A stretch of 64,000 nt of DNA from the NCBI GenBank assembly GCA_000621425.1, contig JHYJ01000009.1, positions 62,001 through 126,000 of the forward strand. The letters are read 5' to 3'. Under the pieces are notes generated by a model. It saw nothing but the letters and a program-made list of their open reading frames with translations, made no database searches and was not told where the DNA came from. How positions within the stretch are numbered: position 1 is the first letter of the stretch; the number at the start of each line of letters is the position of its first letter. A program made the position numbers and the translations under genes. Shown here in pieces: positions 26,027 to 35,410 of this stretch. Origin of the DNA: Lachnospiraceae bacterium AB2028 (GTDB lineage: Bacteria; Bacillota; Clostridia; Lachnospirales; Lachnospiraceae).

Positions 26027-27352
26027 ATGGGTATTTCAAAGTTTGAAAAGGCAAAGCAGGTTTTAAGCAGCATTCTTGTGGGGGATGTCTGCAAGGATGT
26101 GCCCTTTGAGGAGTCTGCCGCAAAGATTTATCTTGATGATATGGCAAAGGAGATGCCGGAGTTTTTTACGGACAAGGCATCCGTTCTCAGTCTTATACGC
26201 GATATATCGCCTTCTGAGGATCTTATGATCAATATGGCATATGGTTTGGCATATGGTATTCCGGCGTCCAGTGATGCACATGATGCTGTAAATATGTTTT
26301 ATGATAATTATTGCGGGTTCATTGACCGTATTGTTTTGGAATATGCGGGTGATGTTGTACAAAATGATAAAGATGTTCTAAGGGTGGTGCTGGAGCTATA
26401 CTGCGACAAAAGAAAATACATAAGCCCATATTATAAAGGCATATATGAACTGCCACAGTTATGCTACGCTGTTCCCAATGAGGTTCTGATGGATAACGGG
26501 ATTTTTGATATGGTTCTGTACTTTGCATCCCCTATGGAAATATATAACGGTTTGCTTACGGATGCAGAAAAGCAGGATAAGAATATTATATGCCGCCTGC
26601 TGAAGGAATTAAGTGATCCCGCTATCAGAAACTATGAAGAGGAGTTCAGGGATATCTGCATTAGTGTACCCCGGGATATCCTTATGGATAATGATGTGCG
26701 TGCGCAGTTCTTTAAGTCAGGCATACCTTCGGTGATTTACGATGAAGTCTTTACTGATGAGGAAAAGCTGGATGATGACATGATTTTTGACCTTTTAAAG
26801 ACTTATAAGAATCCGGCATTCCCGGGTTATAAAAAGGATTTCCTGAGACTTAAGAAACTCTGGGCAGAGGCAATAATTGAGGATTTCAGGAATAATGAAT
26901 ATGCCGGAAGAATTTGCGAACTGAATGAACCGGAGGCAGCTGAGGACTTCTTTTTGATAATTGAGGATTTTCTTAATACCATTGCAGATAGTTTATGTGT
27001 GGATATTGATCAGGAGAAGCAGGAGTTTCTGAGAAGTATGGCTAAAAAAGACAGGGAGCTTTGGGAACAGTATGTAAGGGATGTGTATCCTGACGGCAGA
27101 GAGTTACCGGAGAATTATTATGCCTGGGAGAGCCTGTTCATAATAGGGTGTCCTTATTATGATTCATTTACCCGCGTGCTGGATCCGTACTTTTATCAGT
27201 TCATGCTCTTTGATAAAGTCGCAGCCGGGAATTTCTCGTTTTTTGTTGAAGAGGACAATGATGGTGAGGTATCTCAACCGGCTGATCAGGGGGAAAATGA
27301 ACCTTTTATGAATCTTCCGGACGGCTGTGATGATGGAATACCGTTTGCATGA
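26027..27352 (+). CDS. Unknown helical protein with SSB-like acidic IPF tail (paralogue of the gene at 19268)
   Basis: A 441-residue acidic helical protein, paralogous to the product at 19268 over its central part (VPNEVLMDNGIF...YNGLLTDAEKQDKNII). An internal echo is visible: VPRDILMDNDVRAQFFKSGIPSVIYDEVFTDEEKLDDDMIFDLLK repeats the same pattern, so the unit MDN-x-FF...P-x-IY...TDEEKxDDxIIxxLL occurs twice. The tail PFMNLPDGCDDGIPFA matches that of the paralogue. The gene lies 37 bp after the DUF4116 gene, with an AGGAGGAAG ribosome binding site. The function is unknown; the tail suggests contact with SSB-binding repair proteins. Confidence 0.7.
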   Translation: MGISKFEKAKQVLSSILVGDVCKDVPFEESAAKIYLDDMAKEMPEFFTDKASVLSLIRDISPSEDLMINMAYGLAYGIPASSDAHDAVNMFYDNYCGFIDRIVLEYAGDVVQNDKDVLRVVLELYCDKRKYISPYYKGIYELPQLCYAVPNEVLMDNGIFDMVLYFASPMEIYNGLLTDAEKQDKNIICRLLKELSDPAIRNYEEEFRDICISVPRDILMDNDVRAQFFKSGIPSVIYDEVFTDEEKLDDDMIFDLLKTYKNPAFPGYKKDFLRLKKLWAEAIIEDFRNNEYAGRICELNEPEAAEDFFLIIEDFLNTIADSLCVDIDQEKQEFLRSMAKKDRELWEQYVRDVYPDGRELPENYYAWESLFIIGCPYYDSFTRVLDPYFYQFMLFDKVAAGNFSFFVEEDNDGEVSQPADQGENEPFMNLPDGCDDGIPFA

Positions 27353-27387
27353 TCAGTTCTTTAGGCTGTGTATACTATTTTTGTAAA

Positions 27388-27405
27388 AGGTATATATTTG
27401 TCGCT
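27388..27405. promoter_or_regulatory. AAATTT-centred dyad operator, site e
   Basis: AGGTAT-ATATTT-GTCGCT, about 85 bp before the AddB-like gene. A consensus TATAAT follows at 27424-27429, so the dyad occupies the -35 region of this promoter. Confidence 0.62.
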
Positions 27406-27489
27406 ATGCAAGGGCGGTTATGATATAATTTAGTACAATAGTCACAAAACATAAGGACAAATGCGTCGAGTGTAGAAAGGGGTTATAAA

Positions 27490-30219
27490 ATGACGGATAT
27501 TAATGAATGGCTTGGATCAAATACTGCCAAGATTGTTATTTGTAATAACAAGACAAATGCAGGTGCATGGGTTAAATGTAAAAACAGATATGACGCAATG
27601 GTGCTGGGGGGGATAAAGGTAAAGACCATTTCAGAACTAGCGGCTGAAGTAGTAACATCTGCACTGGTCAGTGATAATAGTGGTATTCCGGAAATAACCA
27701 TATGTGATGATTCTACATCTGAACTTGTCATTAGGAAGATAATCAAAAAGATAATATCAGCTCCAACATATAAAGGTAATATAAAACAGTCTTCCGTAGA
27801 TGCGGCTCTCGGTAGGGAGGCTCTTCGTGTTATAAATGAGCTTCGTCTGGGAAAACCAAAGGAAGGCGGAGCTCTTAGCACGAAGGAAAAAGACCTGTTC
27901 GATTTTGTAAGTGATGTAAGGGCGGAATATGAAACTGTACTTAAAGATAATGATTTCTATGATAACACGCGTCTAATTATAGAAGCAGTAAGATTTCTTG
28001 AGGAATTTAGCAAAAAAGGAAAAATACTATATCAGTATAAGCAGTATGAAATGGGGGTTCTTATACCATGGGATATAAGACCTGCTGAACAGGCATTTAT
28101 TGATCTTTTTAAGACTCATTCAAAAAATGGGAGCTACAAAAAGATAGACATGCGTGAGAAAAACATCTCTGAGCAAAATCTTTCATTCTTTAAAGCATAT
28201 ACCTTTTCTGGAGAAATCAGGAATGCAGTAAATTGTATAAAGGATAATAATCTCCCGGTATCAGATGTTGAGATTCTCTGCATGAATCGTGGACTTGCCG
28301 ATATTTCTATGATGGTTCTTTCTGAAGCTGGTATAGCTTCTGATATGAAGGGGAATGCTGATTTTGGATCTAATGGCATACTGAGATTTACGGTGGACTA
28401 TTGTAATTGGCTGCTGAATGGAAGGGTAGAAGATCTCGGATACAGACTTCGCAACGAAAGAATAATTTATGCCGGGGACATTTTTGATAAAAACAGAACC
28501 GGCGTAGACGGAAAGGCTAAGCAAAAGGAGTTTGACGCACGCATCACGGAAGCGGTAAATGAACTCAATAGTTTGGCGGAGGGTGATGCCGCCAGCGTTT
28601 TAATACTTTTGGATTTCCTTCATAAGTTTTTCGAAAAGTATTCCAAAAAGATAAAAAGCGCATGGAACGAGTACAAGCCGGTATATGACAGAATGTCAGA
28701 GCGGTACAAGATTGCGGATGAAACGATCACATTAAAAGATGCTGCTTTTGAATTGAAAAATGCGGTTGAGAGAATAAAGATTTCAAATCCTCCCAAAACA
28801 GCAGCCGTCAGAGTTTCTGTGTTTTCAGACAGATTTACGACGACAAGGGATAATCTATTTATTGTAGGCATGGCAGATATGCATTTCAGAGTGAACAACG
28901 CGGATTCCCCTGTTCTTCCTTCATCGATAGTTCAAAAGATTAATGAAGAACCTGATATTTTCTTCAGATCTGCAGAGGAAATGAAAGAAGAATACCTGAC
29001 AGATTCGTTGAAGATGATCCGCTCATCAAGAATCGTGATTTCCTATGCTTCGTATGACATTGCATCAGAGATCCCAAAAGAACTGTCGGTATCTCTTTAT
29101 CTTAACAAGCTTATGAGAGAACTTGACAGGTTGGAAGATAACATTTTAAAGCCGGATGACGAGGAAAAAGGTTTTATATTCCCTGATTATAACTGTATTA
29201 AAAAAGAAGGATTTATCAAAGCTACTACACAGGGGAAGACGACTACTCCAGCAGCTCAGAAAATTGCAATAACATCATCGGCATTATGCGATCTTCTGTT
29301 GTGTCCGAGGAAGTATTATTACAATAAGGTCTGTGGTATATATGTATCCGAAGAAAGAGAAGTGGATGCCGGAAAATGGCTTAATCCTGCACAGAAGGGA
29401 CTGTTGTGTCATGAAGTGCTTGAAGAATACTGTAGAGAAGAACTTTTGAATAATAAATCGGTTTCCGCAGAAGTGAATGAAGCATCTTATAATGACATAT
29501 TTAAAAATATCTCAGATAAATGGAAAAGCACTGTCCCGCCCGTATCAAGGGAAATATGTGATAAAGAAATCAAGGAGTATAAAGAAACAATTCTAAATAC
29601 CATACAAGCGCTGCATGAGGAACTTAGCAGTGATACTTCAGGGAAAAAATGGGTGGTCGTTGGTATGGAAAAAGAGGTGGGAAAAAATCCCAATGATGCA
29701 TATTGCAGTGTAATGATAAAAGAAAACACATCTAATGAACTCTTTTTCTATGGAACGATAGACAGGATTGACTGCTATACAGATGAGGATAAGCTGGATC
29801 ATTACAGGATCATTGACTATAAAACAGGGAAAAAGCATAAGAAAGTTAAGGAAATAAAAGCTGGCTTATGGCCTCAGCATATTGTATATTCAAAGCTTCT
29901 TGATGCTTATTTGCGTAAAGAAAAGGGTGAGGATTACAAATACAAGCTGGATGAGTTTGTTTACCTTTTCCCGTTTGAAAAAAAAGAGCAGATGCATACA
30001 TTAAAAGAAGATAATGCTGAAAAGAAGGTTTTTGAATTTGATGATGAAACCTCGGACAAGATCGTCAATACGCTGTTTAAAAAGTGTTTCAGCTCAAATG
30101 AGACTAGAGAAAATCTGATGAAAGGCAAGCTGAAAGCTGATTGGAGGTCTCAGCCCGGGTGCTGCATGTACTGTAACTATAAATCAATCTGCAAGGATCG
30201 TATGGGGGATGAGTTATGA
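27490..30219 (+). CDS. AddB/RexB-like nuclease subunit with iron-sulfur cysteines
   Basis: A 909-residue protein of the PD-(D/E)XK nuclease group, similar in layout to AddB. The N-terminal half is a helicase-like scaffold without a Walker A; the start reads KIVICNNKTNAGAW where AddB has GxxGxGKT. The C-terminal part has ITSSALCDLLLCPRKYYYNKVCG near 597-615, LLCHEVLEEYC near 638, the nuclease core RIIDYKTGKKHKK near 773 and QHIVYSKLLDAYL near 797. A CCMYCNYKSIC cluster sits at 888-900. The Cys before the nuclease and the C-terminal Cys group are known to hold a 4Fe-4S cluster in AddB. At 909 residues it is shorter than the usual 1100-1170. It overlaps the AddA-like gene by ATGA, so the two are coupled. 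A G7 tract lies at 27606-27612. Confidence 0.82.
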   Translation: MTDINEWLGSNTAKIVICNNKTNAGAWVKCKNRYDAMVLGGIKVKTISELAAEVVTSALVSDNSGIPEITICDDSTSELVIRKIIKKIISAPTYKGNIKQSSVDAALGREALRVINELRLGKPKEGGALSTKEKDLFDFVSDVRAEYETVLKDNDFYDNTRLIIEAVRFLEEFSKKGKILYQYKQYEMGVLIPWDIRPAEQAFIDLFKTHSKNGSYKKIDMREKNISEQNLSFFKAYTFSGEIRNAVNCIKDNNLPVSDVEILCMNRGLADISMMVLSEAGIASDMKGNADFGSNGILRFTVDYCNWLLNGRVEDLGYRLRNERIIYAGDIFDKNRTGVDGKAKQKEFDARITEAVNELNSLAEGDAASVLILLDFLHKFFEKYSKKIKSAWNEYKPVYDRMSERYKIADETITLKDAAFELKNAVERIKISNPPKTAAVRVSVFSDRFTTTRDNLFIVGMADMHFRVNNADSPVLPSSIVQKINEEPDIFFRSAEEMKEEYLTDSLKMIRSSRIVISYASYDIASEIPKELSVSLYLNKLMRELDRLEDNILKPDDEEKGFIFPDYNCIKKEGFIKATTQGKTTTPAAQKIAITSSALCDLLLCPRKYYYNKVCGIYVSEEREVDAGKWLNPAQKGLLCHEVLEEYCREELLNNKSVSAEVNEASYNDIFKNISDKWKSTVPPVSREICDKEIKEYKETILNTIQALHEELSSDTSGKKWVVVGMEKEVGKNPNDAYCSVMIKENTSNELFFYGTIDRIDCYTDEDKLDHYRIIDYKTGKKHKKVKEIKAGLWPQHIVYSKLLDAYLRKEKGEDYKYKLDEFVYLFPFEKKEQMHTLKEDNAEKKVFEFDDETSDKIVNTLFKKCFSSNETRENLMKGKLKADWRSQPGCCMYCNYKSICKDRMGDEL

Positions 30220-33200
30220 TCATTAATAAATCAGAAGAAGATAAGAGAAAAGATATTGTTGAAAATATCAGTAATAGCGTGTTTGTTGAGGCGGGAGCCG
30301 GAGCTGGAAAGACTACCCTGATCATCAAAAGAGTGGAAAATCTTTTGAAGAGCGGTGTTTCTCCTGAAAATATAGTTGTCATCACATTTACCAATAAAGC
30401 AACGGAAGTACTGATCAGCAGACTAAATGATAAGATCATGACACTTATCGGAGATGAAAATCTGACTGATGCAGAAAGGCAGAATCTGGAAAATGCCAGG
30501 CAGCATATTTCCCGAATGCAGGTTTCAACCATTCATGGTTTTTGTTCCAGACTGCTTTCTGAAAATGCGTTGGGGGTGGGACTTCCTATCGAGCAGTCTA
30601 TAATCGATGAAGGACAGTCTGAATCAGAGCAGATGGTGCTGTTTGAATCGTATTTTAAAAAGGGTATGGATTACGGAGATTTTGATGCTCTGCTAACGAC
30701 ATATGACTCTTATTATGATATGAAGAATAAACTGTATGAACTATACAGTCAGTTTCTTAAAGTATGCAATAAGGATGTAGCTCTTCCAAATGAAAATGAT
30801 GCTATCCCAAAGATGAAGGATTATAGCACTAAAGCAAAGAAATGCTTTGACGATTTGCAGGAGGTCATAAATAAGGAGGTTTCCGAAAGGTTTGAATGTG
30901 CGGATATATGTGCTGATGAAAACCGATGTAATTTTCTGAAGGATTTTAGGGAAGCGTATGAGACCGTTTTGAAAGGTAAGGAAATGTTAGCTGGTATAAA
31001 AAAAGTATACGAGCTGACAGATGCAGGCAAAGTGGTTAAAACAAAAGGAGTCACGATCAAAGCAAAAACCATTAAGGATGGTACCGGGAAAAAGAAATCT
31101 CAGACAGTTCTTCTAGGTGAGGTAAATGCAGGTATCAAGAAATCTAAAGCGTTTAATGAAATTAAAACTCTCCTGGATGATGTTTCCAAAGTGCAAAAGA
31201 TTCTTTTACAGAAAAGCCTTCGTGCAGCTCTTATTAATTACTATGAGAGCAGAAACAGTTCGTTGTTAACAAACGATTTGCTTCTCGAAAAAACCAGGGA
31301 TCTTCTCAGGGATAATCCGGACCATGTAAAGGAACTTGCTGTAAAGTTCAAGCATATTTTTGTTGATGAATTTCAGGATGTGGATCATTTTCAGGCGCAG
31401 ATGGCACTGAGTTTCCATCGTGCAGGTAGCATATTGTTTATTGTTGGTGATCCTAAACAATCAATATACAGATTTCGTGGCGCGGAACCTGTTATCTTCG
31501 ACGAGGTTAAAAAGCTGTTTACCAATTCTAAATCAGATCAGGTTTTTGTGCTAAATAATAATTACAGATCTGCCAAGCCTGTCCTGGATTGGGTCAATGA
31601 CAATTACAGCAAGATATTTGTAAATAAATATAATAATATGATCGTCGGGAAAAGGCCATATGAGGGAACCATAAGCAGTACAACTCTTCAGGGCGTGTAT
31701 GTGGAACCGGACTATACTGGTGAAAAGTCCGATGCAGAGAGAGTGTCAGATATCGTAAAAAAACTGATCGATGAAAAATATACTATCCTGGATACCAGGC
31801 TTGTCGATGGCGAGGAGGTATATGAAGAGCGCCCTATAAGGCCAAAAGATTTCCTTGTCCTTGCGTGGGATACCACTAATTTTCCTGAGCTTGTAAAATG
31901 CTTCAGGACAGAGCAGATTCCCTGCATACTTTCGGGTAATCTGCCCCTTGGCGTTTATTGTGTATTAGAAAGATATATGTACTTATACAGGCATCTTGCG
32001 GGAGCAGGGGATTATAAGCTTACTCTCGAGGGTGCGATTGAAGCGGTTTTGCATTCAGATTGTGAAAAGCAGGAAGAACGGGAAAAGGCAGAAATAATTC
32101 TTAACGCATGGAGCAAAGAGACCCATAAGTTGAATGGCATGCAGCTTGCAGGTTTTCTGCTTGGTAAACTGCACTATATGCTGCCAAGAGATGATGAGAA
32201 AATGGTTATCTCAAGGGATGAAATGATATCATCTCTGGGCAAAATACATCAGATGATAGAGACAATAACAATTGCCGAGGGAACTGCTGATCCGAAGTGT
32301 TTTTATGACTGCATCAGGAATTATTTTTCAGGAAAGCTGAATTATGAGATAGAATTTGGTGACGGAGCAGATGATGCTGTCAGAGTGATGAATATAGATA
32401 AGGCTAAAGGTCTGGAGGGTAAGATTGTCATATTGATGTACCGTGGTGTCATGAATGATAAAGACAATGCTTACTATATAAAGACTATAAAAACAGATGA
32501 TGCCAATAACCCGCTGGATATAATGGATTGGAAATATGAGTACTACTACAGTGATATTCTTACTTCATCAGAATCTACTTTGGAAACGACGGAAAACAGT
32601 GAAGAAATAAAGCGGAAACAGTATGTCATTGTAACGAGGGCAGAAGAGGCACTTATAATTCTGTCAAAACCTTCAGATAAAGAAAAGGATTATCTGAAGG
32701 AATTGTGTTTTGATGCTTCAGAGGAGAAAACTTTATCAAATTATCTTGAAGAGGAGTTTTTTGAAAAGGCAGTATCCATGAATGATGGGGATGAAGATGA
32801 CACACTGAAAGATGTAAAAACTACGGAGATAACACCTGAAGACGGAGTGTCTGTCGTTGACGAGACTTCTGCGGATGATGTGAGACTATTTGACGAGAAA
32901 AAAGATCTTAGTCCTGTTCCGGAAGAACTGAAACGGAATATTCTTGTTTCCGTCACCCCCAGCGGACTTGAGCACGAAGAAAAGAAAACAAAAGCTGATG
33001 ACGTTGTGGATGAAAATATTTTTCAGGGGTCTGAAGAGGAATCGGCAACTGAAGCAATGCAGGCTGATGAATCCGAGGATCAGGACGAGGATCGTGATGA
33101 AACACTTGAAAAACGACCAAGCGGGAATATCTTCGGAACTGTGATGCACAGATCTTTTGAAATGTTCATAAATTACATCAGAGAGAAAGCTGATGTTTCA

Positions 33201-33761
33201 GATGATGATATTTCTGAGTGCATTAGGATTGCAATCTCCGAGAGTATGAGAGATATTAAGCAACGTTATAGAGATAATTATAAGGAAAAATGCTGTGAGT
33301 TCAAAGATTATCTGACGAAGGTGCTCTGTAGATTTGTTGCTGAAAAAAACATAAAGGAATTACTTGGCAGGACAGAGCAGTTTTATACGGAGTATGATTT
33401 TTCGTTCTGGACGAGTATTGCTGAGCTTGGTGATGACTACGATGTTCTTAAGCCATATCTCGAAAAAAAGAAGATACAGGTTTCGGATGATCAAAGGATA
33501 TACATCAATGGAGTTGCTGACCTGATGCTGCTTACGGATGATGGATGCCTTCATATAATAGACTATAAGTCAGATACAAAGGTGAGAAAAGCCGATGGCA
33601 AATATAAAACTTTGGCGGATGAGGAATTCAATGAACATCTGAAAAAATATGACGGCCAGCTGACGCTGTATAGGATTGCTATGAGTAAAGTGTTTGGCAT
33701 ACCACAGGATAAGATATCTACAGTGTTATATGATATGTATAATGGTACAGAGCGCAAATAA
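30216..33761 (+). CDS. AddA-like UvrD/Rep-type helicase-nuclease
   Basis: A 1181-residue SF1A helicase fused to a RecB-type nuclease. In order: Walker A VEAGAGAGKTTLI near residue 26, VVITFTNKATEVLISRL near 55, STIHGFCSRLL near 103, Walker B VDEFQDVDHFQ near 382, GDPKQSIYRFRGAE near 409, NNNYRSAKPVLDW near 446, IDKAKGLEGKIVIL near 727 and VTRAEEAL near 806. An acidic low-complexity linker occupies about 835-965. The nuclease core with HRSFEMF near 976 and IIDYKSDTKVRKADGKY near 1112 follows. With the AddB-like partner it should unwind and degrade or resect double-strand DNA ends. It differs from textbook AddA by the long acidic spacer. It is most likely a module-specific pair, but the host's only AddAB cannot be excluded. 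Confidence 0.88.
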   Translation: MIINKSEEDKRKDIVENISNSVFVEAGAGAGKTTLIIKRVENLLKSGVSPENIVVITFTNKATEVLISRLNDKIMTLIGDENLTDAERQNLENARQHISRMQVSTIHGFCSRLLSENALGVGLPIEQSIIDEGQSESEQMVLFESYFKKGMDYGDFDALLTTYDSYYDMKNKLYELYSQFLKVCNKDVALPNENDAIPKMKDYSTKAKKCFDDLQEVINKEVSERFECADICADENRCNFLKDFREAYETVLKGKEMLAGIKKVYELTDAGKVVKTKGVTIKAKTIKDGTGKKKSQTVLLGEVNAGIKKSKAFNEIKTLLDDVSKVQKILLQKSLRAALINYYESRNSSLLTNDLLLEKTRDLLRDNPDHVKELAVKFKHIFVDEFQDVDHFQAQMALSFHRAGSILFIVGDPKQSIYRFRGAEPVIFDEVKKLFTNSKSDQVFVLNNNYRSAKPVLDWVNDNYSKIFVNKYNNMIVGKRPYEGTISSTTLQGVYVEPDYTGEKSDAERVSDIVKKLIDEKYTILDTRLVDGEEVYEERPIRPKDFLVLAWDTTNFPELVKCFRTEQIPCILSGNLPLGVYCVLERYMYLYRHLAGAGDYKLTLEGAIEAVLHSDCEKQEEREKAEIILNAWSKETHKLNGMQLAGFLLGKLHYMLPRDDEKMVISRDEMISSLGKIHQMIETITIAEGTADPKCFYDCIRNYFSGKLNYEIEFGDGADDAVRVMNIDKAKGLEGKIVILMYRGVMNDKDNAYYIKTIKTDDANNPLDIMDWKYEYYYSDILTSSESTLETTENSEEIKRKQYVIVTRAEEALIILSKPSDKEKDYLKELCFDASEEKTLSNYLEEEFFEKAVSMNDGDEDDTLKDVKTTEITPEDGVSVVDETSADDVRLFDEKKDLSPVPEELKRNILVSVTPSGLEHEEKKTKADDVVDENIFQGSEEESATEAMQADESEDQDEDRDETLEKRPSGNIFGTVMHRSFEMFINYIREKADVSDDDISECIRIAISESMRDIKQRYRDNYKEKCCEFKDYLTKVLCRFVAEKNIKELLGRTEQFYTEYDFSFWTSIAELGDDYDVLKPYLEKKKIQVSDDQRIYINGVADLMLLTDDGCLHIIDYKSDTKVRKADGKYKTLADEEFNEHLKKYDGQLTLYRIAMSKVFGIPQDKISTVLYDMYNGTERK

Positions 33762-33818
33762 TAGGCCATATATTAATTGTGTCATTGTTGAACTGCCTTT
33801 AGGAAGAGGTGCTTTTGT

Positions 33819-35183
33819 ATGAAAAAGGAAAAATCGGATAAAAAAATGCAAGGGAAGCAAAAATGGGAAAAATTCATTGACCAGAACATAGATATCATGA
33901 TCGTGAGTGTACTGAAGACCTGTTCTGACAAGGAACATCCGAAAACAATCAATTTTATCAGGGAAGAACTGGGGAGGCGCTTCTTTGTAGATGACGAGAA
34001 TAACGGTTTCGGACATAGTACCGACAAAGAACACCTTAATAAGAGACTTAGAAGAAAACTTACGGAACTGTGTGATCTCGGAAAGAAATATGTCGGTGAG
34101 GATATTTTGGATATCACATGGCCGGAAGGCATGCCGGATGGCCTGCCCCTGGATATTTACCGTATTCTCGGCGGTCGTGTCGTGCTTGCAGAGGATTCAG
34201 GTATGAAAGGAAAAAAGGAGAAAGGCGAGACACATTCGAATTATTACTATTTCGAGCCTATCCTTTCTGAAAGCGATGTGCATTACATAAACTCTGCGGT
34301 GGAGAGCAACCATTATCTGTCAAAAGAGGAAAAAGACTACTTGACTGCCAGAACAGCTGTGGCCGGTGGATACTGGGGAAGAAAAGGGGATAAGAAAGAC
34401 AGTGATTTTGGTGATATATGGAACACAAAACTCACTAGTATTCCGCAACTCTCAGATATGCTATTGGCGGATGCCGATGGTATTCCTGAACTGACGCTTG
34501 AGGACAAAAAGGGAAAGCTGCCGTCCGAAGGTTCTGCTATGCTGAAGAAGATAATGATCCTCAGATATGCGATAACAAATAAGAAACAGATTGAGATAGT
34601 ACAGGGTAACTATGTTCCCGGAGAAAAAATGCGGTTGCAGTTCGCAAAGCGTAATGGTGGAAATAAGCTCTGTCTGAACCCGTATGCTATGGTTTCGCAG
34701 AAGGGGCAGCTTTATCTGATAGCTACATGCAAAGGAGAAAAGAATGCCAAGCATTACAGGGTGGACCGTATTATGGCATTGAAGGTTCTTGATGATAAAA
34801 AAAGAGAGGCTATTCCTGACCGGCTTAAAGAAAATTTTTTTGATAAAAAGAATAAGTTCATGTCTGAGGATTATATTTCTGTTAATCCCTTGATGAGGTA
34901 TGACGATAAAGACAGGCGCATAGACTGTACATTCCGTTGCAGGGCCGATGTTGTTTCGGTTGCGGTAGATAACTTCGGAACGAAAATAAAAATTGAGAAG
35001 GATGACTACAAAGGGACCGGGGCGCAGGAGTATGTGAAAATAACAGTTTCGAATAAAAGCTATGTAAATGTTAAGCAGTTTCTTCTTCAGAATTGTGATC
35101 TTGTTACACCGCTGGATCCACCTGAAATGGTAAATGACGTGAGAGATACTTTAATGGATGCAATTAAAAGAATTCCGAAATAG
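33819..35183 (+). CDS. WYL-domain transcriptional regulator
   Basis: A 454-residue protein. The N-terminal region (about 25-95) is a winged HTH (DIMIVSVLKTCSDKEHPKTINFIREELGRRF, then NKRLRRKLTELCDLG). A WYL domain lies near 245-330 (IMILRYAITNKKQIEIVQGNYVPG..., LNPYAMVSQKGQLYLIATC, KHYRVDRIMAL), and a WCX-like C-terminal region near 360-440. WYL regulators often sense nucleic acid or nucleotides and control defence and DNA-damage loci. It lies 57 bp after the AddA-like gene with an AGGAAGAGG sequence upstream, so it is probably co-transcribed. A related regulator is at 43914-45203 next to module 2. It is a candidate ligand of the AAATTT-centred dyads. Confidence 0.88.
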   Translation: MKKEKSDKKMQGKQKWEKFIDQNIDIMIVSVLKTCSDKEHPKTINFIREELGRRFFVDDENNGFGHSTDKEHLNKRLRRKLTELCDLGKKYVGEDILDITWPEGMPDGLPLDIYRILGGRVVLAEDSGMKGKKEKGETHSNYYYFEPILSESDVHYINSAVESNHYLSKEEKDYLTARTAVAGGYWGRKGDKKDSDFGDIWNTKLTSIPQLSDMLLADADGIPELTLEDKKGKLPSEGSAMLKKIMILRYAITNKKQIEIVQGNYVPGEKMRLQFAKRNGGNKLCLNPYAMVSQKGQLYLIATCKGEKNAKHYRVDRIMALKVLDDKKREAIPDRLKENFFDKKNKFMSEDYISVNPLMRYDDKDRRIDCTFRCRADVVSVAVDNFGTKIKIEKDDYKGTGAQEYVKITVSNKSYVNVKQFLLQNCDLVTPLDPPEMVNDVRDTLMDAIKRIPK

Positions 35184-35221
35184 AAAAACAGAATTCGGAT
35201 GGTACTTTATAAAATTGCATT

Positions 35222-35297
35222 TGTGTCCGATATATGAAGTACATGGAGCTTATCTACCGGCCAATAGGTGGGATCCGTGAATAAAATAGCGGACACA
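35222..35297. other. Inverted repeat in the 227-bp gap after the WYL gene
   Basis: TGTGTCCG at 35222-35229 and CGGACACA at 35290-35297 form an 8-bp perfect inverted repeat with a 60-nt interval that holds the weaker CCGGCCAATAGGTGGG segment. It may be a structured leader of the gene at 35411 or a chance pairing. Confidence 0.3.
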
Positions 35298-35410
35298 GGG
35301 ACGTGGATGAAACAGGAAAAAGGATATTCTTGTTTTGTCGGCGTCTTCTTATTTTACGGGGACGGAACCTTTTAGGGTGAGAGGTGGCTGCTTCATAAGG
35401 AGGTCATTAT

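Noticed and set aside
15238-35410. Possible prophage or integrative element
   Set aside because: No integrase, terminase, capsid, relaxase or att-like direct repeats at the borders were seen, and ParA has no replication partner.
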